This document shows positions 57,564-64,000 of a stretch of DNA of 64,000 nt, in pieces (position 1 is the stretch's first letter; each line of letters begins with the position of its first letter). The stretch comes from Bacillus andreraoultii (lineage in GTDB: Bacteria > Bacillota > Bacilli > Bacillales > Caldibacillaceae). A model generated the notes under the pieces. It made no database searches. It saw only the letters and a list, made by a program, of their open reading frames with translations, and was not told the DNA's origin. Both the position numbers and the translations under genes were made by a program. Location: the NCBI RefSeq assembly GCF_001244735.1, contig NZ_LN868937.1, positions 1,048,893 to 1,112,892 of the forward strand, written 5' to 3'.

Positions 57564-58253
57564 ATGACTTTTTTAAAAGTTTTTTTTGTGAGTTTGGTTA
57601 TCCTTATTGTACTTATCCTTTTCCTATTTGTTGTTGCTATTTTTACAAGGATCAAAATTGATACGACGTATAAATTTCAACCTCATGAACAAAGAGCCAC
57701 CATATTTATTAAAGCTTTCTTCGGACTTTTTCGGTATCGAATCGAGATACCATCAGAAAAACTGAAAGCTAAAAACGAAATACAATCCAGTAAACATGAT
57801 GAGGGAACTGGCCAACACGATGATGAGGAAGATTTATCCTCGTTTGAACCAATTAAACAGGTCCTTCATCATATTCACGAATTATATGATATTTTAAAAG
57901 AATTTTTTAAAAAAGTGCGTATTGTTGAATTTGAATGGAAATCAGCAATTGGTACTGGTAATGCTGCTTCAGCTGCTATCATTGCCGGTGCTGGTTGGGC
58001 TTTTAAAGGCAATGTGATTGGTATCATAAGTAATTATTTTTCATTAAAAGTTTATCCAAAACTAGAGATCACTCCAGTTTTTAACCGAGCCACTTCAGAA
58101 ACATATTTACGATGTATGATTCAGGTGAAGGTAGGGCATGCTATTTTAGCAGGGATAAAATTATTAAGATTTTGGAAGAAAAATGTATCAAAGAATTCAT
58201 CTAGTCCTAAACCTATAAAAAATGGACCAACAGGTGAGGAACAATCTATATAA
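57564..58253 (+). CDS. ytfI: DUF2953 membrane protein YtfI
   Basis: A 229-residue protein with an N-terminal membrane helix (about residues 4-30) and a DUF2953 domain (RIKIDTTYKF early, then FEWKSAIGTGNAASAAIIAG at about 130-150). An acidic linker separates the two halves. The function is unknown. AAAGG lies 11 nt before this ATG; a GTG three codons upstream is too close to the site. It is followed at once by the spore protein gene ytfJ, as in B. subtilis. Confidence 0.85.
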   Translation: MTFLKVFFVSLVILIVLILFLFVVAIFTRIKIDTTYKFQPHEQRATIFIKAFFGLFRYRIEIPSEKLKAKNEIQSSKHDEGTGQHDDEEDLSSFEPIKQVLHHIHELYDILKEFFKKVRIVEFEWKSAIGTGNAASAAIIAGAGWAFKGNVIGIISNYFSLKVYPKLEITPVFNRATSETYLRCMIQVKVGHAILAGIKLLRFWKKNVSKNSSSPKPIKNGPTGEEQSI

Positions 58254-58269
58254 TTTAGGAGGGATTAAA

Positions 58270-58740
58270 ATGTCTGATCATCCAATTAAAGGCCTGATGA
58301 CGACAGCAATGGAAAATTTAAAAGACATGATTGATGTGAACACAATCATTGGGGATCCAGTAGAAACACCAGATGGTAGTGTTATATTAACTGTTTCAAA
58401 AGTTGGTTTCGGTTTTGCTGCAGGAGGATCACAGTTTTCTGTAGATGAGACAACGAAAGAAAGTGAATTACCATTTGGCGGAGGGAGCGGTGGTGGAGTT
58501 TCCATAACACCTATTGCATTTTTAATTGTAAATAGCCAAGGGGTAAAAATGTTACATATTGACGAAAGTACACATTTAGTGGAAAAAATACTAGACCTTG
58601 CTCCAAATGCAATTGAAAAAGTTCAACAAATGATGGCAAAAAATCAATCGGGTCAAAATAAGTCTAATCAAAGTTCTAGTCAAAACAATCAGTCGAATAA
58701 CAGTAGTAATTCTAATCAAAAACCTGATTTCAATATTTAA
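58270..58740 (+). CDS. ytfJ: GerW-family sporulation protein YtfJ
   Basis: Spore protein needed for normal L-alanine germination in B. subtilis (GerW). 156 residues. The core (about 1-115) has GLMTTAMENLKDMIDVNTII and GFGFAAGGSQF followed by a glycine-rich GGGSGGGVSITP. The tail is almost pure Asn/Gln/Ser and probably disordered. GGAGGGA precedes the ATG at 58270; the frame extends 16 codons back into ytfI without use. Confidence 0.92.
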   Translation: MSDHPIKGLMTTAMENLKDMIDVNTIIGDPVETPDGSVILTVSKVGFGFAAGGSQFSVDETTKESELPFGGGSGGGVSITPIAFLIVNSQGVKMLHIDESTHLVEKILDLAPNAIEKVQQMMAKNQSGQNKSNQSSSQNNQSNNSSNSNQKPDFNI

Positions 58741-58829
58741 TTGGAATTGAAGGAGCTTAAAACATGACTAAATTTCAACATCAATTTTTCCACAGATTTT
58801 TGTAGGAAAAACAATATATAATGGAAAGG

Positions 58830-58863
58830 GAGGTTGCCATCATATAACGGTAACCTCTTTTTT
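58830..58863 (+). terminator. Terminator after ytfJ
   Basis: GAGGTTGCC pairs with GGTAACCTC around CATCATATAAC; TTTTTTCCC follows. The remaining gap to 59015 shows only the tpx upstream region. Confidence 0.8.
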
Positions 58864-59015
58864 CCCTTAATCGATAGGATATCCATAGAAAAAATTGAAA
58901 AAGATAGTATGTACAAAGTCTAGAAGTTGCAAAGCTTTGAACAGTATGTATATGATAATAATTGTAGTTTACATTTAACATGTACTGAATTGAATTTAAT
59001 TGGAGGTAGATTAAT

Positions 59016-59516
59016 TTGACACAAGTTACATTTGGCGGAAAACCAGTTACTCTAGTAGGTAATGAAATAAATGTAGGTGATATAGCACCTAATTTTACAG
59101 TGCTAGCAAATGATTTAACGGCAGTAACGTTGGAAGATAGTAAGGGACAAGTACGACTTATCAGTGTTGTTCCATCTATAGACACAGGTGTTTGTGATGC
59201 ACAAACGCGACGCTTTAATGAAGAAGCAGCAAATCTTCCAGGTGTTAAAGTCTTAACAATCAGTTGTGACTTACCGTTTGCACAATCTCGTTGGTGTGGA
59301 GCGAAAGGGATTGATCGTGTACAAGTGTTATCCGATCATCGAGATCTTTCTTTTGGTGATGCATACGGAGTTCATATGAAAGAATTACGCTTATTAGCAC
59401 GATCTATTTTTGTAGTCGATTCAACTGGAAAAGTGACCTATAAAGAAATTGTCAGTGAAGTAACAAACCATCCAAATTATGAAGCCGCAATTGAAGCAGC
59501 GAAACAAGCGAAATAA
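59016..59516 (+). CDS. tpx: Thiol peroxidase
   Basis: Thioredoxin-dependent 2-Cys peroxiredoxin that removes alkyl hydroperoxides and hydrogen peroxide. 166 residues. The peroxidatic Cys60 lies in [14 protein letters not shown] and the resolving Cys94 in SRWCGAKG; a further Cys84 is present. The start is TTG with TGGAGGT upstream. Same neighbours as in B. subtilis. Confidence 0.96.
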   Translation: MTQVTFGGKPVTLVGNEINVGDIAPNFTVLANDLTAVTLEDSKGQVRLISVVPSIDTGVCDAQTRRFNEEAANLPGVKVLTISCDLPFAQSRWCGAKGIDRVQVLSDHRDLSFGDAYGVHMKELRLLARSIFVVDSTGKVTYKEIVSEVTNHPNYEAAIEAAKQAK

Positions 59517-59533
59517 ACGTTGCTTTACCAATT

Positions 59534-59566
59534 AACCTCGGACCTTAGTCGAGGTTTCTTTTTTTC
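59534..59566 (+). terminator. Terminator after tpx
   Basis: AACCTCG (59534-59540) pairs with CGAGGTT (59550-59556); TCTTTTTTTC follows. Confidence 0.8.
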
Positions 59567-59637
59567 ACGGGTGATTGTTATTTAGTCAAGAATTATATAA
59601 AATAGATTGGAATAAGCACGAATTAGGAGGATCTGTA

Positions 59638-60636
59638 TTGAAACAAACATTAACCCCTGTTGAATTATTATTTAAAACATTTAACGAAACAACTGAATTA
59701 CTTATGAATGAATTGGATTGCACATATTTAGAGGCGTTAGCTGAAACCGGTGAAAATATTTTTCAAGATAAAGTTTTACAAGAAGAATTAAGTGAAATGG
59801 CAAAAAAACGGTTAGAAAAATACTATAATGATTTGTCATGTAACAGTTATTCAAAAGAAGATATGCGTAAAGCATTTCAACTTGCTTGCTTAAAAGGAAT
59901 GCGAGAAAATGTTCAACCAAATCATCAAATGACGCCAGACTCAATAGGTATTTTTCTTAGTTTTTTAATGAATAAATTTATGGAAGGAAAAAATTCATTT
60001 ACCTTATTAGATCCAGCTATTGGGACAGGTAATTTAGTCACAACGATGATAAATTACTTACCAAATTATGATATTGTTGCATATGGTGTTGATGTCGATG
60101 ATGTACTAATTAGACTTGCCTACGTAAGTGCTAATCTTCAAGAACATCCAATTCAACTCGATTGTCAAGACAGCCTAGGCCCATTGTTAATTGACCCGGT
60201 AGATGCGGTTGTTTGTGATTTACCGGTTGGTTATTATCCTGATGACGTTCGAGCTAGTGAATACGATTTAAAAGCAGATCAAGGACATTCATATGCACAT
60301 CATCTTTTTATTGAAAAAAGTTGTGAACATACAGTTGATGGTGGTTATCTATTTTTCATTGTCCCAAATAATCTATTCGAAAGTCCAGAAGCTCCAAAAC
60401 TTCATTCATATATAAAAAAACATTTACATATACAGGCTCTCCTTCAATTACCAGATTCGATGTTTAAAAATAAGGAAGCAGGAAAAAGTATTTTAGTTTT
60501 ACAAAAGCAAAAAGAAGGAGTTAAGCCTCCTAAAGAAGTATTACTCGTAAATATGCCTTCATTAACAAATAAGCAACAAATGGAAGTTATTATGGGAAAA
60601 ATAAATCTTTGGTTTGAAGAAAACAAGGCTCTTTAA
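59638..60636 (+). CDS. ytxK: Class I SAM-dependent methyltransferase-like YtxK
   Basis: Related to N6-adenine DNA methyltransferases of type I systems but without restriction partners; substrate unknown. About 332 residues. A helical N-terminus is followed by the SAM motif LLDPAIGTGNLV (about residues 121-132) and, in place of the catalytic NPPF, CDLPVGYYP (about 197-205), so DNA-base methylation is doubtful. The TTG at 59638 has AGGAGG upstream and fits the family length; the frame runs 21 codons further 5'. Confidence 0.88.
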   Translation: MKQTLTPVELLFKTFNETTELLMNELDCTYLEALAETGENIFQDKVLQEELSEMAKKRLEKYYNDLSCNSYSKEDMRKAFQLACLKGMRENVQPNHQMTPDSIGIFLSFLMNKFMEGKNSFTLLDPAIGTGNLVTTMINYLPNYDIVAYGVDVDDVLIRLAYVSANLQEHPIQLDCQDSLGPLLIDPVDAVVCDLPVGYYPDDVRASEYDLKADQGHSYAHHLFIEKSCEHTVDGGYLFFIVPNNLFESPEAPKLHSYIKKHLHIQALLQLPDSMFKNKEAGKSILVLQKQKEGVKPPKEVLLVNMPSLTNKQQMEVIMGKINLWFEENKAL

Positions 60637-60657
60637 CATAAAGTTAAAGGGCTTTTG
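60628..60657 (+). terminator. Terminator of ytxK
   Basis: GCTCTTTAAC pairs with GTTAAAGGGC, overlapping the stop codon; TTTTG follows. Confidence 0.65.
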
Positions 60658-60661
60658 TTAG

Positions 60662-60765
60662 CTAATAGGAAGGCTCTTGCAGCATTACATCAATACAGAA
60701 AAACTCTCTTTCTTTTTGGAAAATACGGTTCTTTGGTTGCCTAAAGTCTCTAGCGTCCCTCAGTT
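60662..60765 (+). repeat. Dispersed intergenic repeat, copy D
   Basis: The most diverged copy. It keeps AGGAAGGCTCTTGCAGCATT at the start and TGGTTGCCTAAAGTCTCTAG plus CGTCCCTCAG at the end; the centre is different. It lies between ytxK and ackA. Confidence 0.6.
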
Positions 60766-60895
60766 TTCTTTATGGAAAAAATGGTAAAACTACTTACAAT
60801 TACATCTGTATTTTTCTTTTTGTAGGGCTTGTGTTGTTAAAAAATTCACAATAAAATTACTTTGTGAATTAGCTGGTAAATATTGAGTAAAATGA

Positions 60896-60924
60896 TTGTC
60901 AAAAGGCTTCTATAGTGGTTTAAT
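60896..60924 (+). promoter_or_regulatory. Sigma-A promoter of ackA
   Basis: TTGTCA (60896-60901), a 17-bp spacer and TTTAAT (60919-60924). Confidence 0.5.
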
Positions 60925-60941
60925 GAAGGATGGTATGTATT

Positions 60942-60957
60942 TGTAAAACGTTTCACA
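60942..60957. promoter_or_regulatory. Palindrome in the ackA 5' region
   Basis: TGTAAAACGTTTCACA is a 16-bp palindrome with one mismatched pair. It recalls a cre with one extra base. In B. subtilis CcpA activates ackA from a cre upstream of the promoter, but this site would lie just downstream of the presumed start. Confidence 0.35.
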
Positions 60958-61024
60958 CACAAATGGTTTCTTATGAACTGTACATAATAATTTTTAGAAG
61001 GACATATAGTTAGGAGCGAATGAA

Positions 61025-62212
61025 ATGTCAAACATTTTAGCAATTAATGCAGGAAGTTCATCATTAAAATTTCAATTGATTGAAATGCCAGCAGAAAATG
61101 TAATAACAAAAGGACTTGTTGAACGTATCGGTCTAAATGACGGTATTTTCACAATATCTGTAGGTGATGAAAAGGTTAAATTAGTTCAAGACATTCCTAA
61201 TCATGAAGTTGCTGTTCAATTATTGTTAGATCAACTAATTTCCACAGGTATTATTGAATCCTTTGATGAAATTGACGGAGTTGGCCATCGTGTGCTTCAT
61301 GGTGGAGAAACGTTTGCAGACTCTGTACTTATTACAGACGAAGTATTAGCTGAAATTGAAGAATTAATTGACCTTGGACCGTTACATATGCCACCAAATA
61401 TTTCAGGCATTAAAGTGTTCAGGAAAATATTACCAAATGTGCCGCAAGCAGCTGTTTTCGATACAGCTTTCCACCAAACAATGCCAAAAAGTTCATATTT
61501 ATATAGCTTACCTTATGAATACTATGAAAAATATGGTGTTCGTAAGTATGGTTTCCATGGAACGAGTCATAAGTACGTTTCACATAGAGCGGCTGAAATG
61601 CTTGGCAAACCAATTGAAGAATTAAGACTTATCTCTTGTCATTTAGGTAATGGTGCAAGTATTACCGCTGTTCAAGGTGGTAAATCCATCGATACTTCAA
61701 TGGGCTTTACTCCACTTGAAGGAATTACAATGGGTACTCGCTCAGGAAATATTGACCCAGCCATTATCCCATTTATTATGGAAAAAACAAATCAAACGGC
61801 AGAAGAAGTTATTGATGTGTTGAATAAAAAGAGTGGTTTATTAGGAATTACTGGTTTTTCTAGTGATTTACGTGATATTGAAGAGGCAGTTAAAGAAGGA
61901 AATGAACGTGCTGAATTAGCATTGACAATTTTTGCTAATCACATTCATCAATATATTGGTTCATATGCAGCACAAATGAACGGGGTAGATGCAATCATTT
62001 TCACTGCTGGAATTGGTGAAAATAGCTCAACTGTTCGTGAACGTGTCCTCCGTGGATTAGAATTTATGGGTGTATATTGGGATAAAGAATTAAATGAAAC
62101 ACGTGGTGACGAAAGATTCATTAGTTATCCATTCTCACCTGTTAAAGTAATGGTCATCCCAACAAACGAAGAAGTTATGATTGCAAGAGACGTTGTACGA
62201 TTAGCAAAATAA
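61025..62212 (+). CDS. ackA: Acetate kinase
   Basis: Makes ATP and acetate from acetyl phosphate, the last step of overflow metabolism, or runs in reverse. 395 residues of the ASKHA fold. The motifs are [15 protein letters not shown] (residues about 4-18), [30 protein letters not shown] and GGIGENS-like [21 protein letters not shown] precedes the ATG. It runs opposite in role to AcsA at the other end of this window. Confidence 0.97.
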   Translation: MSNILAINAGSSSLKFQLIEMPAENVITKGLVERIGLNDGIFTISVGDEKVKLVQDIPNHEVAVQLLLDQLISTGIIESFDEIDGVGHRVLHGGETFADSVLITDEVLAEIEELIDLGPLHMPPNISGIKVFRKILPNVPQAAVFDTAFHQTMPKSSYLYSLPYEYYEKYGVRKYGFHGTSHKYVSHRAAEMLGKPIEELRLISCHLGNGASITAVQGGKSIDTSMGFTPLEGITMGTRSGNIDPAIIPFIMEKTNQTAEEVIDVLNKKSGLLGITGFSSDLRDIEEAVKEGNERAELALTIFANHIHQYIGSYAAQMNGVDAIIFTAGIGENSSTVRERVLRGLEFMGVYWDKELNETRGDERFISYPFSPVKVMVIPTNEEVMIARDVVRLAK

Positions 62213-62261
62213 GTCAGTCATATCAAGGACTACTTGGTTAGCTATTAGTAGAATTTTCGTC

Positions 62262-62314
62262 AACAACTTTTTTCCATGTTTTTACTTGTAAATGTGGAAG
62301 GAGGTTGTTTTTTT
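62262..62314 (+). terminator. Terminator after ackA
   Basis: AACAACTTTTTTCCAT pairs with ATGTGGAAGGAGGTTGTT using several G-U pairs; seven T follow. Confidence 0.65.
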
Positions 62315-62475
62315 TGGGTAATGTGATTTTCAGGATTTTAGGTTTATACTGAAAATATAATAAAGCTTCTAAATATAAAAAAAGGCAATACTAAGCTAAC
62401 TGGTTTCGATTCCCAGAAAATGGTAACTGGCAGTGTTTATCCCTGTTCCTTTTACGCTACAGATTCAATCTTCAC
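62315..62475. other. Gap before the tandem array
   Basis: About 160 bp with no gene or clear motif. Confidence 0.4.
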
Positions 62476-62790
62476 CTATGAGCCGTTTTTCATGTGATTC
62501 GATCAAATTTGGGTTCATAGAAGAGTTCTATGAGCCGTTTTTCATGTGATTCGATCAAATTTGGGTTCATAGAAGAGTTCTATGAGCCGTTTTTCATGTG
62601 ATTCGATCAAATTTGGGTTCATAGAAGAGTTCTATGAGCCGTTTTTCATGTGATTTGGTCAAAATCGGGTTCATAGAAAGGATCTATGAGCCAGTTTTCA
62701 TGTCGTTCGTTCGAATTTGGGTTCATAGAAGAGTTCTATGAGCTCAATTTTGCGAAATGCTCACAATTTTAGGTTCATAGTGAAGTTTTA
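62476..62790 (+). repeat. 52-bp tandem array of hairpin units
   Basis: Units begin CTATGAGCC at 62476, 62528, 62580, 62632, 62684 and 62736. The first three are identical and the later ones diverge. Each unit contains CTATGAGCC and GGGTTCATAG, which can pair across a loop of about 24 nt, so the array is a row of similar hairpins. There are no unique spacers, so it is not a CRISPR. It lies between the ackA terminator and an EcsC-family gene. Confidence 0.9.
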
Positions 62791-62841
62791 TAAACGCGTT
62801 TTCACCAAAAACAGCGGTATTTTCGTACGACCATACTACAC

Positions 62842-62917
62842 TAGACGACCGTTTGTCCCAACTTGTTTAGTAATTTGTTCATCAATAACGGCTTTAGGTG
62901 ACCAATTTGGTCGTCTA
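62842..62917. repeat. Inverted repeat after the tandem array
   Basis: TAGACGACC (62842-62850) and GGTCGTCTA (62909-62917) are a perfect 9-bp pair 58 bp apart. No gene lies between; the significance is unclear. Confidence 0.35.
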
Positions 62918-63027
62918 TATCGGAACTAGATGATTGTGTTTAACCAATCTTATCGAAAGCTAAGTGGGCTTGATTTATTACGATATGATATAATAACGGA
63001 AGTAGTATCGTTTGGGGGTGTTTCAAG

Positions 63028-63864
63028 ATGGGCTTATCAAATTATGAGCTTGAATTGTACCGGCAATTACAAGAATGGGAAGAAACTTTCTTTACGTCGA
63101 ATACGAATGATTTTGTGAAAACGTATGATTATTGGATAGAAGATACCTTTTCTAAGTTACCATCTGAATTGCGAGAAAAAATATTTACTAATATCGATCA
63201 ATGGTTGTTTTATGTACAGAATGGGATTCAGCAATCACAAAACTTAACAGAGAAAATTGATTTATTACTTTCAGAAGCTCGAGTGAAAAATAACCAAGTT
63301 TACTCAGTAAACGATTTGAAAAAACTACCTATCGAACAGCTTAATTATTTTGCTCAGCAACAAATTTCCAACCATCAGTTACTGTCTTTACTGCAAGGTG
63401 GTATTTCAAGTTCTGGAAATAATCTGTTACTTGGAGTGGATCTTCCTTTAATGCTTGTGATTAATTTACGTGCGGTACAGTTGATTGGCGCATCATATGG
63501 TTATGACATGAGACATCCATTTGAAATGATGGTGGCGTTAAAAGTCTTTTTCTGCGCAACTCTACCAAGAAGATTTCAGAAACAAGAGTGGATGGAGTTG
63601 TTGAATGAGGTAAGGGACGTAAATCATCCGTTTTTTTATGATGAAGAAGAGCCAATAACAAATACTACTTGGTTAACAAGACCGTTAATTCAAGCGATAA
63701 AGTTATGGGCAATTTTTATGATTAATCATAAAAAAGATAAGGGACCTTCTCTGATTGGTATTATATTTGGTGCTGGATTCAATCATTCTGTTACAAAAAA
63801 GATAACACTATTTGCGAAACATTTTTATCAATATCGTTTGCTTGAGGAAAAGGCAAATAGTTAA
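63028..63864 (+). CDS. EcsC-family protein
   Basis: A 278-residue protein of the EcsC family (PF12787 type), function unknown; the name comes from the third gene of the ecs ABC-transporter locus of B. subtilis. The core lies at about residues 120-250, with LLQGGISSSGNNLLLGVDLP and GASYGYDMRHPFEMM. Two weakly hydrophobic stretches (near 140-155 and 245-255) may touch the membrane. The ATG follows TTGGGGGTG. It stands alone, not beside ecsAB, so this is a paralog. Confidence 0.8.
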   Translation: MGLSNYELELYRQLQEWEETFFTSNTNDFVKTYDYWIEDTFSKLPSELREKIFTNIDQWLFYVQNGIQQSQNLTEKIDLLLSEARVKNNQVYSVNDLKKLPIEQLNYFAQQQISNHQLLSLLQGGISSSGNNLLLGVDLPLMLVINLRAVQLIGASYGYDMRHPFEMMVALKVFFCATLPRRFQKQEWMELLNEVRDVNHPFFYDEEEPITNTTWLTRPLIQAIKLWAIFMINHKKDKGPSLIGIIFGAGFNHSVTKKITLFAKHFYQYRLLEEKANS

Positions 63865-63878
63865 CTTATATAAAAAAA

Positions 63879-64000
63879 CTCAAGGACGCTAGATCCTTTT
63901 GGAAATAATAGTGACTATCGTTCGCAAAAAAAAAGATTTTTGGCTGTGATGCATGCTGCTAAAGCCTTCCTTGTGAACTTAAGCGCACAGGGAAAGTAGA
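63879..64000 (-). repeat. Dispersed intergenic repeat, copy E (inverted)
   Basis: Read on the minus strand it matches copy A: ACTTTCCCTGTGCGCTTAAG, ACAAGGAAGGCTTTAGCAGC, ATGCATCACAGCCAAAAA, a T run, TTGCGAACGATAGT, and it ends GGATCTAGCGTCCTTGAG. It reaches the window edge and may continue. Confidence 0.75.

Noticed and set aside
59638..60636. Type I restriction-modification locus
   Set aside because: Only a methyltransferase-like gene is present, with conserved core neighbours and no specificity or restriction subunit.
62476..62790. CRISPR array
   Set aside because: Units are contiguous 52-bp repeats without variable spacers, and no cas gene is near.

Overview
This window comes from a low-GC Gram-positive endospore former of the Bacillaceae. 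Evidence: strong AGGAGG ribosome-binding sites, many TTG/GTG starts, T-box leaders before tyrS and serS, a sigma-G-type promoter before an alpha/beta SASP gene, and RefZ, GerW/YtfJ, EzrA and S4 proteins. The gene order closely follows the ccpA-to-ackA part of the Bacillus subtilis chromosome. The species cannot be fixed from the sequence alone.

Layout. 1-8.2 kb: start of an FtsA-like gene, ccpA, the sodium-type flagellar stator pair motP-motS, and the acetate unit acuABC diverging from acsA. 8.3-15.3 kb: a class A penicillin-binding protein, T-box/tyrS, a coiled-coil protein and an NADP-type glutamate dehydrogenase. 15.6-23.2 kb: an insertion-sequence graveyard. An IS1182-type element is split by a second, internally deleted IS. 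A complete IS21 element sits inside a small membrane-protein gene. An IS1182 fragment abuts the last 37 codons of a lost histidine kinase. A complete IS1380-type element follows. 23.3-25.4 kb: a secreted ComEC-like metallo-hydrolase plus a DUF3006 protein. 25.7-34.5 kb: an arginine deiminase cluster, arcR-arcA-arcB-arcD-arcC-arcD2-arcT. 34.6-42.9 kb: a purine permease, T-box/serS and a serine catabolic unit (regulator, sdaAB, sdaAA, transporter). 43-45.6 kb: a secreted protein and a decayed IS21 remnant. 45.6-64 kb: conserved core again: rpsD, dgcP, fRMsr, refZ, ezrA, cysteine desulfurase-thiI, sspA-type, sppA, yteJ, ytfI, ytfJ, tpx, ytxK, ackA and an EcsC-family gene.

How it fits together. 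CcpA is encoded at the left end. Good cre-like operators occur at the acuA/acsA divergent promoter, before arcA and before sdaAB, so carbon-catabolite control of acetate, arginine and serine use can be read from the DNA. AcuA and AcuC would switch AcsA off and on by lysine acetylation, and AckA handles acetate overflow. The ADI cluster makes ATP from arginine through ArcA-ArcB-ArcC.

The least explained structures are non-coding. One is a dispersed, hairpin-forming intergenic repeat of about 110-120 bp, present five times. Another is a 52-bp tandem array of hairpins after ackA. A third is a terminator-like hairpin in the leader of the purine permease gene. The last is an unusual intergenic segment between arcB and arcD. 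I found no clear new defence or biosynthetic system.
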